Assembly (NCBI GenBank): GCA_000727475.1
Contig: KL647295.1
Location: 3,077,202 to 3,141,201 of the forward strand
Reading direction: 5' to 3'
Source of the DNA: Sarcocystis neurona
Lineage: Eukaryota > Apicomplexa > Conoidasida > Eucoccidiorida > Sarcocystidae
DNA: 64,000 nucleotides
A program made the position numbers and the translations under genes. Shown here piece by piece: positions 48,501 to 60,600 of the stretch (positions are counted from its first letter, which is position 1; each line of letters starts with the position of its first letter). The notes under the pieces were generated by a model. The model had not been told where the DNA came from, did no database searches, and saw only the letters and a program-made list of their open reading frames with translations.

Positions 48501-51500
48501 ATGCTTCCTTCGTCTAGCAGGAATAGTGGGAGTGGCCACACTACTCTGCTGCATGCGAGACAAAGCTGCGCAGACGCAACTTGTCGGAGAGGCACCTGCG
48601 CGTGCATGCGGCGAGGACCCCACGCATGCGTGGTGGCGTGTACAGACACCGAAACGCAGCAAGTGGAGGCATCACCCTGCCGCCCTGTGTCGCACGCAGC
48701 ACAAAAGGAAGCGGCGCTGCATGCCGAGCAGCAAGACACACGGCCTGGAGGCAGACTCAAATGCTCGCGTAGGTTGTCTTCCCTTGCAGAGCAGACGGAC
48801 GAACCGGAGGTGGCGTGCGGCATAGAAGAGACTGAGAGGAGAGTCTGCAGAGACGGCGGGAGGGTGGAGGAAGGCGAGGATATCTGCGCTCTCAGCCGCT
48901 GGAGGGCGTGCATGCAAGACGCATGTGAAGCCGGAGGCGAAAATAGACGCCGGCAGCAGAACTGCGGCTGCTTTCAGAGGCCTCCGCCTGCACGTTGCCC
49001 GCTGTTGACTGGCGTGTGTGAGCAGCAGCGCAAGAGCGCATGCACGCAGGAGAGGGAGACACTCGCCTTCGAGACGGAAGGCATGCAGTTAAGGGGCAGC
49101 GCATGCGTCCAGCTCTCTGGTAACGAATGCTCTGGCAAGCAGGACGTAGAGGACACACCTAGGGAGAAGCCCGCTGACGCACGCATGCAGGAACCGTGTC
49201 GGCCGTGCGCGGAGCAGCCGAGCAGCAGGGGCGTCCGGGACCCTGCCAACGCATGCATATATGGGGTCCGGACGGAGGAGACGCGGACGCAGGGGTCACC
49301 CAGTAGCCAACGCCCGCAGCAGAAATTTCTCGTCGTATGCGGTGCATGCGCGCCGGAGCCGAGTGACCTTTGCGTGAAGGAAGGGACTGCAAGGACCTCA
49401 CCGCCACATAGTGGACTCAGGCAGGGCAGTTGTGCTGCATATGTGCAACACGAGTCGACCTTCCAGGAAGATTCTTCAGATGAAGGCAGACGGAGCGGCA
49501 GAAGATTTGCATGCGTTCAGAAAGAGGATGGGACTGCACGCATGCGGCAGGACGATAATGCATGCATGCAGGAAGACGGAAACGCACGCGTGCAGAACAA
49601 GGAAAATGCATGCATGCAGAAGAACGGAAATGCGTGCATGCCGAAGGACGAAAATGCATGCATGCAGGAGCTTAGTCATGGGTGCATGCAGAGCTGTGCG
49701 CAGCAGGCGGAGAGGTTTAGCCTAGCTCCTTTAGAGATGTGTGCGACATGCAGCGCCGCTGCGCCTGCTGGCGACGTTGTAGCGGGGAGAAGTGCATGCG
49801 GTCCGCCGCAGTCCCCCCCCCGAGGGATCTGCAGCCGGCAGTGCGGGCGACCTCCCACGTGCTGCAGTTACGCACGCGCGCAGCCTGCATGCGGAGCGGT
49901 GGCAGAAGATGAAGGCACACGGGCCGAAGCAGCAGAAGCAGAAAAAGAAAGTCGGAGCAATTCTGTGATATCTAACGACTGCTTTTCCAGCAGCAGCAGT
50001 AGCCAGAGGAGTGTGGAGTTTGCCGCGGTGCTGCAGCAGCAGAACAGTGACAGCGCCTCCTCCGCGCGAAGGGGAGAAACGGTCGCATTTGCTGGACGTG
50101 CCGGCTATTTAGCAGGGAGTGTAGACGTCCCAAGAGGTGCACGGCCTTGCGCGGAGACGGAAGATCGATTAAAAGTTGCATCGATCAAAGGAAGAAGGGC
50201 TGAAGGTGGTGCTGTGTGCCGCCGCAGCAGCAGCAGACCCGGCAAAAAGGAGCTGCCTGCTGCAGAGGCGCGCGGGTCAGAAGAAGGAGCTGCTGCAGGA
50301 CATGCAGCAGCAGAAGCAACGCTAAAAGGGGGAACAGCGCCAGCAACAACCGCTGAAGCAGCAGCAACAGCGCGACCCGCAGAAGCCTCTCAAGACACGG
50401 CAGCAGCAGCAACAGAGGCAGCAGCAACAGAGGCAGCAGCAACACAGGCAGCAACAGATGCAGCAGCAGCAGAGGGAGCAGCAACACCGGATGGAGAAGC
50501 GACAGCAGCAGCGCAGGGGGACCGTGCCACCTCCACTCGAAGGAAGACACCTTCTACTGGAGCAGCAGGAGGAGGAGGAAGCTCGATGAACGTAGTAGCG
50601 GAGGAGAAAACAGCAGCAGTAGAACTTCTTCATAAAGACAAGCCCGGGCTGTCTCGGACTGCGTTAGAGGAAGTGGTAGAGACGCAGTTAGCGGAGAGGA
50701 GGAGGAGGAGCAGCAGCAGCGGAAGAAGAGACAGCGGGTGTCCAAATTTGGAGAGAGCTGCAGTCGCTGATGCCGCCGCAGCACGACCAACAGCAACATC
50801 GGCAGTTGACTTCCCGGCAGCGAGCAGCGGCGCTATGGCGCCAGGACGCGCTGCTGCTGCTCCTCTTGCTCTTGTTCCTGCTGCTCTTTCATCTCCTGCT
50901 GCTGCCAATGTCGCTGCAGCTGCCTCGGGTTCAACTCCTGTTGGAGCGCCTTCGTTCTCGGCCGCAGCAGTTTCTTCTTCTCTTTCCTCCGCAACTCGTA
51001 CTTCTGCCACTGCCGATCCTTCCCCTCCTCCTCCTGTTGCCCCTGCTGCTGCTGCTGTACGTGTTTCTCCCGTTGCTGCTGCTCCTGCTACTGCGGCTCC
51101 TCCTGCTCCTGCGGCTCCTCTTGCTCCTGCTCCTGCTCCTGCTGCTCCTGCTCCTGCTGCTCCTGCTCCTGCTGCTGCTGCTGGTGCTTCCTTCGTTGGC
51201 GCTGCTTCGTCGTCGTCTGATGCTGCGGCCGTTCCTCTCCTCGTCCCGTCGCTCTCCTCTGCGTTCTGTGCTTGGCCCGGTGCAACGCGCGCCCCGCCCC
51301 AGCAGCAGCAGCGGAACGTGGAGAGTTTATGCGGCCGGCTGCGTGAGGGAGCAGCAGCTATTCACAAGTGCGACAATCTTCGAACTTGTGGTCTCATACA
51401 TATCTCTTTTGAAGTCCCCATGCTCCTGTTTTTTGTGCACTGGGTGCCCTCCTTGGGGAATGGCGTCGACGCGGGACTCGTTTTTGCAGGCTTCATGACC

Positions 51501-54500
51501 TGCGCTTTGCTCGGCACGCATATTTTTCTACGTGTAAGTAGAAGACGCTTCAGCCAACGCCACAAGAAAACACGTCTTCTCTTCTTATCGCCCCTTTCAT
51601 ATACCCTGTAAACTCCTACACACCACCACCTACCTTCTCCGCCTTTGTCACACCTCTATATACGTTATATATATATTTATTCATATAGTTAAACCCCTCT
51701 CTTTTTCTCTACGTATATATGTGGGTAATGGGAGTGGATGTGGCTGGGAAGTGTAGGGTTGTGTCTCCATTGCATCTCTTCGTCGTCTGCTGCATGCGGC
51801 TTAATAAATATATATATACGTGCAACTGACAGGTCAGGTGACTTATAGCTCCTGTACATACGAAATATATATATATATGTGAATGGATGAATGACCCCAC
51901 TGTCCTTGACTCGTTTTCTTCTTCTTCTCTTTTTCTCTGACTCGAAACAGATGTAGCTGCCCCACACATGTGTGCCAAACATTGTTCTGCTGGTATATGA
52001 ACTCTCCGTGCACCTTCTCTGAATAGTTTTCGCAAGATCCCCATATATGTGTGTAGGGATATATGTGTGTGAGAGATCGGTATTATCCTGTTTTGCAAAG
52101 GTGTATATAAAGCAGATATACCTACCTGCTCTGTCTCTCTCCCCATATATATATGTGTCCGAGTAGACATATATATGGGTATGTGCATGTAAGTGTGTGT
52201 GTGTGTGTGTATATGTACATGTATATGTAGACATACTTTTGTAAGGACCACTACTATGTGTGGTAGAGATTTATACGTGAATATACGCTAGGTGAAATAC
52301 AAGGATATCCCGGGTGGATGTGTACCTGCGTACCTTTGCTAGTGGCGTATATATGTAGAGAGAGATGGAGATATCTGCAGACGCATGCAGCGCTCGGGTC
52401 GTATAACAGAGCGGTGTAGGTTGCATGCATGTGATTCCTACGGGCGTCATACTAAGGAGCAGGTAAATATAGGATATACGCACGTCCGCGGGAATCTTCC
52501 CCGTTTCTTTTCGGGCCGCTAAAAAAAGAACCTCCTCACACAACCCCTACGCAGCAGACGTGTTGCACACAGGTGTGTATATATATATACCTGCGTGAAA
52601 CAACATTCACGTGTATATATATATGTATGGATATATATATAAATATGTGCATGCAACCATAGACATGCATACATATATATAGACAGCTGTACGCAAATAT
52701 ATATATATATGGATATATACAAGTGTATGCGTGGAACAATATTTACATATATACATATGGATACGTAAAAATGTATGCATGCAACAGCAAACATGTATAG
52801 ACAGCTGAGTGCAACGATATGTATACATATGGATATATTCAAGTGTATGCATGCAACAGTATACACGTATATATAAATACGTGCATGCGTCATTTTGTAT
52901 GAAGACCTGCGTATGCGTATCTGTATTCCTGCAAAATGTAGACGGGCAGACGCGAGAACACTGCGCCAGCGGGGGGTGCTGCTGCTCTCTTCTATTCACC
53001 AAGACAGACCTCCCTTCTCACACAGACTTCCACCTCATATATACACTACTTCTGCGTGTATATTGAACGTATACTTCGTCTAGATCTATACTCCATTTAG
53101 ACTTGTCCACGAGGTTAACACTCATACTTCGCGTATTACTGTATACGACGCATAGAGTTCTTCTTCTTGTAGACACGTCTACCTCGTGTAGACACGTCTA
53201 CCTCGTGTAGACACGTCTACTTCGTGTAGACACGTCTACTTCGTGTAGACACGTCTACTTCGTGTAGACACGTCTACTTCGTGTAGACACGTCTACTTCG
53301 TGTGGACACGTCTACTTCGTGTAGACACGTCTACTTCGTGTAGACACGTCTACTTCATTCAGAGACTTCTACTTCATTCAGAGACTTCTACTTCATTCAG
53401 AGACTTCTACTTCATGTAGGCACTTCTACGTGAAGACACACCTCTGCTTCATATAGACTCTTATACTTCATGTAGACACTTCTACTTCACATAGACATAT
53501 ATACTCCATAGAGAGAGCTTTACAGGCTTTTCCTTGGTATAGAGTTACACTCTACATATATACGTTTATAGTCCCACATATTTTAATATTTACCACATAT
53601 ATGTAGAAACCTGTACCCAACACAGATAGACGAACCTCTTGTGAATAGACTCATATTAGCTGCCGACACTTGTGTTGAACGACGCGTGGAGTAGAACTGC
53701 AGACAGACTTATACAGCGTGCAGACTTCGCTTGTCACTGCAGAGACTTCTCCACTTAACAACTTCTCCTGCATGCAAATTCATATGAGTGTGCGTACTTA
53801 CCTTACTCTCGGCGACCGACCGTATTCGTCTTCCTGCTGATCTTGTCTTCATCCACGTGTATCTACAAAATTCAGCGTGTCTATACTTAAAGACGTCTAC
53901 GCAGGTTTTTCCTACATGTATGGAGGAGCTTCTCGTACATATATAGAGAGAAGTGCAACACTTCTACACGTATAGACTTGTAGTATACTATATATAGGAG
54001 ACTTACATACTACGTATACAAGGAGACCTATACACACATATAGAGAGAGAGATTGATAGAGACTATGGATAAGCACATGTACGACGTTAAGACTTCCTTG
54101 CACGACGTATCGGCAGATACTGCTGCCTGCAGTCTTCCTCTCTATATGTATGGATATATTTGTTCGTCGTATATAGTGTATATACTATATATAGGAGACT
54201 TACATACTACGTATACAAGGAGACCTATACGACGTATCGGCGGATACTGCTGCTTGCAGTCTTCCTCTCTATATACATGCATATATTTGTTCACCGTATA
54301 TGGTGGATCTCTCTTACGGACAAGTGTAAGTACATGTAAGTACAGACTTCCTCTCTATGTGTAGAAACTTATTAGCATTGAATAGACTCGCCTTTTACGA
54401 ACAAGCCTACACATGCAGAGAGACGTATACTCCACCGAAACTGCCGCACGACGTACAGACTTCGTTTTACGACTTACCGACTTGCCTAGTCCTACGTAGA

Positions 54501-57500
54501 AACTTCCTCTTTATTTGTCTCTCCCAAATAAACTTCCCCCTACGAAGAGACTTAGTTTACGTAGAGAAACCTCCGGAAAAAACTTATCGAGAATCGGGAC
54601 TTGCGTCCTACGGACAGGCTCGTACTACTGCGCCTCTACTCCCTGCGCTATGTAGATAGACTTCCGCTATCGATAAACCTATACGAGGCGCCCACATATA
54701 CTACTCCTTCTACTTAGACACTTTCTATACATATATAATCTTCTAGCCAAAGGAAATAGACACGCCTCCTGCGGAGTGGAGTATATTACATAGAGAGACC
54801 TGTGCTGCACATATATACATATGTTATCGATACACTTACGACGTCCAGACCACGACTACTACTACGTAGAGACTTCCCCTCTCTTCACACGTCCGAACTT
54901 GTAGCGTATCGACTTGCCTCCTAGGGACAGGCTTATATTACATGGAGAGACGTGTGCTATGTATGGACTTCCGCTATTAATAAACTACGACGTGTAGACC
55001 ACTACTACTACTACTAATACGCAGGGACTGCCCGTTTCTACACGTCTGTCGAAACGTGTAGCCAAAATAGATGGAGTTGCTACCTCTGCGAACAGGCTTA
55101 TGCTACCTGCTGACACTCATAGTTGACAACGTCTAGACTTCCCGTACATGAAGACACATACATATATACATATGTACATATATGTATGTGCTTCTATACA
55201 GACTTATATGGAGGATTAGACGTGTGGTGATGTATGGTCAGTTCTGCGTATAAACAGGTGTGACGCTTCATATAATAAACTGATGTTCTGGCTTTCCCCG
55301 GTCCAACTAGACGCACGTGTCTGTCTGCGTAGATTCCCTGCGACTTACGCAGATGTACTTTGACGTGGGGAAATGCCCACACGCGATGAATGCTGCTCTT
55401 TCTGTCATTTCGGACATCCCTTTATACGTGTGATAATATAGATGTATAAATATAGATGCGTGTATACACGTGTGTGTATATACGTGTGAACAGATAGATG
55501 AATATGCCCCTATATATGTGAGCACACACGTCTGCTGTGTAGGCAATGGATGCTGCTATCGCCGAAGCGTCAGGCTCAGCTACACAGGCGAAGAAATATA
55601 CATATGGCTATGTACGTATATGTACATAATATGTACGTGCATGTGGGTATACATACGTGTTTATTTCGATAAGATGCTGGTGGCGCTGCAGCCTTACATT
55701 TGCATCTGTTCGCACATTCACATGTATATATATATATTGACGTATGTATATATATAGAGAGAGAGAGGCAGAGAGGAGAGATAAAGACCCACGCAGAGCT
55801 TCTGACGCTCCTGCTGCGGTTGTGGCTCCTGCTCGCTGCATACGAGCGTGCCTCTTCGAGAAGAGTTGCTGTTGCTGCTGACTCTTGCTGCAGGTGTTGC
55901 TGACTCTGTCGCTGCAGGTGTTGCTGACTCTGTCGCTGCTGGTGCTGCTGACTCTGTCGCTGCTGGTGCTGCTGACTCTGTCGCTGCTGGTGCTGCTGAC
56001 TCTGTCGCTGCTGGTGCTGCTGACTCTGTTGCTGCTGGTGCTGCTGATTCTGTCGCTGCTGGTCTGCTGACTCGCCTGCTGCTGTTGCTTCCGAGTCCCT
56101 TGTTGCTGGTGCTGCTGATTCTCTTGCTGCTGCTGGTGCTGCCGGTGCTGGTGCTGCTGCTGGTGCTGCCGGTGCTGGTGCTGCTGCTGTTGCTGCTGAC
56201 TCCGTTGCTGCTGCCGCTGCTGTAGGTGTCTCGTATGCGACCACCGCGTAGACATGTCGTCTTCTGTCTACGCTACACCCACCGATACATAATATACACA
56301 TATGTATGTATATATATATGTTTGTATGTCTTTCTCCTGGTGTACCTGTCTGTCCCCAACTACATGCACATCCTTCTATATCCTAATATTTATCAATATA
56401 CATATATATATACATGAAATACATATATGTATATATATATATGTTTGTATGCCCATTTATTTGCATGTCTGTGTGCCCTCACCTACGTAGACATCTTCGC
56501 ATACCTCAGTATTTACTACAACATACGAATATATATGTGAATACATATATATATATATATATATGTGTATGTCTCTTTATCCTTGTGTTTGTTAAACATC
56601 TTGGTAGGCCTCATTATTTACCAGTCTCTCTCTTTATATATATATATATATGTACGTACAGAGAGAGAAATCTCTGTTTATGTGACTGTCCCTCTGTGGA
56701 TATGTGTCCGTCTCTATACAAGAATATATAGACAAGTGTGTGTTGTTGTGGCTATCTGTTTTAGATGTATGTTTTGTATTGCTGCTGCGTCTTCTCCTCG
56801 TCCTTCCTGGTTCAGGAGAGTGAGAAAGGACGGTCTTTCTCTTCAATTTTAACGACCTCTCTGTACTGCGGAGCAGCCGCGCTGCTTCTCTCTGCAATTT
56901 CTTGCGCCGCTGCCGTCCGACTTCCGGCCTTTTGTCTGTTCGAGGTAAATCCCCTCCATCAAATGGCAGAGAACAGACGCTCGCAGTTCTCGACAGTGCT
57001 GCAGCGGCTAAAGAGAGACGACAGACGCATACAGAGAGAGATAGAGGGCGAGAAAAAGAACTTTGCCTCCTCGGTTGCCGACGACCAAGTTTCCCCTTGC
57101 CATTCGAAGAGCGCTGGTCCTTTTTCCACGGCTACAAAACAGAGACAGAAAAAAATAGAGAAAAAGAGACGGGGACAGAGAAAGACAGGCAGAGAGACGG
57201 AGACAGACGCTGTCGATGTCGGTGGACGCTCCGAGTGGAGCCTTCTTTTTGGTGTCCCATTCTCCCGTCTCTTTTCGTGTTTCTTTCGCAGTTTCTTCCT
57301 TTTTCTTCCTTTCTCTCTGCTTCGTTGTATTCTTCCCCTCCGCGTCTGCAAAGGAGCTGTTATTTTGCCCGCGGCAATCTGTCCACACGTGGTAGCCTGC
57401 TAGGCGGACGACTATTATTCCTCTGACGCTCACGAGGTCTTGTGGGGGGACGCGGCTCCTGCTTCGCCTAGTATAATTTTTACCTGCTGCTGCTTTTTTG

Positions 57501-59132
57501 TGTTCCTAGGCATTTGCTGGTACTATTTTGACTGCTGGCTCTTCACGGGATGGTTACCTGCCCAACGACGAGTTCCGCATCCTCACGACGACTTGTGCTA
57601 CAGCGCGGTTCTCCTGCTATTCGTGCTTGCTGCTGTCCTTTTATTAGCGTGTGGTTGCCCTTCTACAGATCCCTCTTATGTCTCCTCTTCTTGTAGGTGG
57701 GCAATCCCTGCTAATCTTACTTTGTGAAAGCGAAGATGCGTTGAACGACGTCGAGGATGCGCTTCTTGTCTTGACGACAACAAAGGCTCCATTAGTATAT
57801 ATGTATATATGTGTATACACAGGACACCGCAGCAGATCCTTATTATAATGTATTACTCATATATAAGAATAAAGACCTGCTGCTGTGTCGTGTTATCCGT
57901 TTGGTGCGGTTCTTCCTGCTCTGACTCATATTAGCATTGCGATGCGTTGAAAGAGTATTAGCAGCGCAGTCCTGCGGCGTTCCACTTTTTCGCCTCTGAG
58001 GAGTGTCGCCTCTTCGCGTTTTCCGAGGAACTTCCTGTGACACCTTTTCATTTCGTCTCCGGACGGTGCTGGTACTAAAACTCGTGACGGTGAGAAAAGA
58101 ACCATGTTTCTTGCCAGGAATGCCTCTTTGCTACAAATGGCGAAGACTTGGTCTCTAAGAACAAACATTTTGTGCGGGAGAAGAAGACGGGTGGCGGGCG
58201 TAGAAGAAGCAAAGTAAGACTTGCTAGAGAAAGACGTTCTTTCATCTGTCGAGACGCAGGAGACGGGCTTATGACGTCGTACCCCTTTCTCTCTCCCCGA
58301 CACACATGCACGCCCATATATATATATATATATATTTATGTTTCTCCCTCCCTGTGTGCGCATCTCTATATGCGAGTAGAGGCGCGCATGTGTTTTGGGG
58401 ATGTACGTATACCAGCTACGTATGTGTACGTGTGTGTCTGTGTGCGTAGATGTTTAGAGAAAGATCCGTCCTGCTTTCAATTACACACGCGTCTGCCTGT
58501 TCGTGCTGCTGCGGTATCGCTCTGCTGCTGCTGCTGCATCTTCCGTCCAGGTTGTCTGCGGCGTGTACTACCCCTGCATTGCAGCCGTGCGTGCGAAGTT
58601 ACTTCCTCCTGGGCACCGGGCAACAATAATAAGTTTGTACCGTCTGCCAGTCAACGCGTTGCTGCTGTTTGTCTCTGTCTGTTTCGCGGACGCTTCTGTG
58701 GAAACTCTCTTCGGAGCTCTAGCTCTGCTCATGGTAAGCCCCGCAGCAGAAGCAAGGAGCAGCAGCAGCGCGAGAAGAGAGGCTTCGACCGGGAAGCAGG
58801 GACCCTGCACAAGAAGAAGAAGCAGGACGTGAAGATAGAGGCAGCAACAAAGAAGGAAGAGCAGGAGTAGCTGCAAAGGAAGCAGCAGCGACAGGAAAAA
58901 AGCGGCAGCGGGAGAGGCAGCGGGACTGCTGTACTTGCAGACGCAGAAGTCGAAGAGAACCGAGGCGCGCGCGCGCTCGCGAAAGTTTCGTAGACAGTTC
59001 CAACACACGACTGTTTCCACGGAGTGTGTGTAAGAACAAGAAAGGACAGATGACTACGTTTGCAAATGTATATGTACGTGTACCCGTGTATTTCTGCAGG
59101 TTGAAAAAACTGGAGTGTACGGTACGGACTGA
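45513..59132 (+). CDS. Major facilitator superfamily transporter, MFSD5/MOT2-like, with giant central loop (~2,121 aa)
   Basis: A polytopic membrane carrier related to molybdate-anion transporters. Exons: 45513-51533, 56816-56944, 58551-58733 and 59100-59132; all junctions are phase 0, and the last exon is short and less certain. The N-half (residues 75-260) shows EWIQGPAAQYYFSH, motif-A-like GSFTDAFGCR (130-139), GRLVGG (171-176) and FEAW (186-189), typical of this family. The C-half (from about 1948) has FEVPMLLFFVHWVPSLG, FMTCALLGTHIFLR, LPAFCLFE plus VCGVYYPCIAA across the exon 2-3 junction, and LYRLPVNALLLF. Family members are usually about 450 residues, so the excess is one low-complexity loop. 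Its substrate here is unproven. The ATG at 45513 (CTCAATGG) is the first in-frame ATG. The long pyrimidine-rich leader before it is probably 5' UTR. Confidence 0.85.
46983..47165. repeat. CAGCAGCAGCAACTCCAC-type 18-24-bp repeat
   Basis: Repeats of (CAGCAG)n-CAACTCCAC read in the transporter frame as SSSSNST units (about eight). The unit length is a multiple of three, so expansion or contraction would preserve the frame. Confidence 0.85.
47690..48060 (+). repeat. Dispersed peptide repeat [S/C]GV[R/Q]TP in the transporter loop
   Basis: SGVRTL, CGVQTP, CAVRTP, CGVSTT, CSVSTA and RGVRTP recur at intervals of 15-35 residues. At DNA level each is a TGTACGTACACC-like or TGTGCAGACACC-like palindromic core. 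This looks like a diverged minisatellite retained in coding sequence. Confidence 0.7.
49557..49676 (+). repeat. 24-bp tandem repeat encoding N-A-C-M-Q-x-x-G/E, five copies
   Basis: Five consecutive 24-bp units beginning AATGCATGCATGCAG give the peptide unit NACMQ plus three residues. Further GCATGC cores continue upstream (from about 48590) and downstream (to about 49890) as A-C-M/V-Q motifs. The periodic Cys is notable in a cytosolic loop. Confidence 0.88.
53169..53415. repeat. 19-bp tandem repeat with internal inverted repeat, 13 copies
   Basis: Ten copies of GTAGACACGTCTACTTCGT (one with GTGGAC) are followed by three copies of the variant TCAGAGACTTCTACTTCAT. Within each standard unit GTAGAC and GTCTAC form a 6-bp inverted repeat around AC. 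Diverged units with AGACTTCTACTTCA spill over to about 53520. The array lies in the first transporter intron. Confidence 0.95.
53984..54300. repeat. Interleaved tandem duplication in transporter intron 1
   Basis: A 49-bp segment starting TATACTATATATAGGAGACT occurs at 53984-54032 and 54181-54229 without visible change. A second segment starting GACGTATCGGC occurs near 54105 and 54231 with a few substitutions. AGACTTCC-type cores continue through to about 55150. Confidence 0.85.
55885..56075. repeat. 24-bp CTG-rich tandem repeat, about seven copies
   Basis: The unit GTCGCTGCTGGTGCTGCTGA plus CTCT repeats in register on the plus strand. Several frames on both strands are open: plus gives ADSVAAGA, minus gives QQHQQRQS or SSTSSDRV. 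It lies inside transporter intron 1. Neither strand offers a convincing exon, though an intronic coding unit on the minus strand cannot be excluded. Confidence 0.85.
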
Positions 59133-59572
59133 AGTGGAGAATGCTTTACTCAAGAGAAGGAAATTTCGTAGCGCCTAGAAGGCAGCACTCGTCCTGAGAA
59201 ACGCTGCTGTGCTGGTGTACAGCACATTAATTTACTGACAACAGGAATGAAGACAGCATCTGCTTCGACTGCGCATGCGTTGAAGCTGCGTGTTTCTGTA
59301 TGTACACGTGCATACTCCCACGTGTATGGACGAACACTTTCACATCTACGTACTTGCCTAGTAGAAGGACTTCCTAAATACCTGTAGTAAAAGTACTGAA
59401 TCACAATCTACTTCTACCTGTCATCGCGTAAATTCCTCTTAAGTTTCAGGTGTGTGCGTGCGCTTTCAAAAATGTCACTAAAAATTCGACTGACCCGCCC
59501 GTCGGGTCTGCTTTCATGGTTGAGCGCTCATTCGTGTCGCTTTTAAAACTTGGTTGTGTCTCTTCTCCTGCA

Positions 59573-60506
59573 GGCAGCGGGATCGGCTGCGACTGGGCGT
59601 CTGCAGGTGTAGCATCCACTGAAAAATGCAATTTTCGCCCCGCGTATTCTCTCACAACCACCACGTGAAAAAGGGATTAAGCGGAGCCGTATGTTGCCAC
59701 CTTCATAGAATTTGTCGAAATCGAAAAACCGTAATCATTGTCTTGAGCCTTTCCCGCCACTAGTACCATCGCACACTTTTTGTGTTGTTGATTTCCTTGT
59801 GAAATTCGTCTACTGTGCATATCGTGTGATGGCGCGCTGAAGGAAAAGAGTGACCTTTCTGAGACATGAGTGGCCTTATTCTCTCACTTCTTTTCCCTCC
59901 TCGCCATGATTGCTACATCACCAGAGGTGTGTTTCAAGTATCATCCCCCGTGTACTTCGGTTCGTCAGTACATCCGCGTAATTGAGATTACCCTGGCGTG
60001 ATGCCATCTGCCTGTAGATCGTTTATTGTTGAGAGGAATGCATCCGATATCACGGTGTCTACCTTTGTAGAGCACACACGCCGGGCGATATTTTCGCTTG
60101 AACATAACGGGAAAGCCTTTTCTTTTCTACCTTTGAAAAATGGAATGACGTAGTACACGGTCACGTAAGGCACGATTAGTTAAACGTGAACTGCGTGTCA
60201 ACAGTCGCAGTACGAGTACTGCTGCTCGTGAAATCAGTGGAAATGACGAACAATATACGTGTCATTCAAATGAGTGATTGTTTGTCTATTAATGGAAAAA
60301 TGGGTACTCTTTCCTTTTCGTTTTTACTGTATTGCTGGTCATAAGAGACATTATGAGCTATTGCCGGCGGAAATCTTCTCTGAAGGAAAAGAGAATTAGG
60401 TGAGTGATTGTTGGTCTGCTAAACGACAGCAATACGCGGGGCGAAAATTGCATTTTTCAGTGGTTGCTACACCTGCAGACGCCCAGTCGCAGCCGATCCC
60501 GCTGCC
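59573..60506. repeat. 76-bp inverted repeat, arms 59573-59648 and 60431-60506
   Basis: The plus-strand copy at 60431 starts AATACGCGGGGCGAAAATTG and ends CGATCCCGCTGCC. The reverse complement of 59573-59648 matches it at 75 of 76 positions. Both copies sit in frames that read YAGRKLHFSV then ATPADAQSQPIPLP. Flanking sequence is unrelated at both ends. Confidence 0.93.
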
Positions 60507-60600
60507 CGCTGCTTCTCATTTTTATTGTACTACGGGTCGTAACGGACATTATGATTTATTACGGGCGGAAATCTTCTCTAAAGGCGAAGAGACGGGGAAG
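60270..60600 (+). repeat. Degenerate direct duplication, one copy carrying the 76-bp element
   Basis: Copy A (about 60271-60397) and copy B (about 60402-60592) share GAGTGATTGTTKGTCT at the start and GGCGGAAATCTTCTCT plus AAGG near the end. Copy B is longer because the 76-bp element lies between these shared parts. Confidence 0.7.

Larger units (their letters stand above)
46290..51350 (+). other. ~1,690-residue low-complexity loop of the transporter
   Basis: This 5-kb segment stays open without a stop between transmembrane halves. Sub-regions: Ser/Asn/Thr runs (46320-46720 and 46950-47190), Cys/Ser-rich (46730-46900), G-V-R-T-P-type repeats (47690-48060), Gln/Ala/Arg-rich (48240-48480), Cys/Met/Gln-rich (48500-49870), and Ala/Thr/Pro runs (50240-51230). 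Frames +2 and +3 are also open over parts of it because the triplet repeats lack stops in several frames. It probably faces the cytosol, since the MFS central loop is cytosolic. Confidence 0.8.
51534..56815. other. 5.3-kb intron 1 of the transporter gene
   Basis: Bounded by CGT/GTAAGT at 51534 and TTCAG at 56815. Contents in order: unique DNA with TA runs (51600-52260), mixed (52270-52560), TA/TACA microsatellites (52570-52890), the 19-bp array, AGACTTC-rich diverged repeats to about 55150, TA runs, the 24-bp CTG array, and TA runs to 56740. No conserved exon was recognised between its ends. Confidence 0.75.

Noticed and set aside
53169..53415. CRISPR array
   Set aside because: Units abut with no unique spacers, and the genome is eukaryotic.
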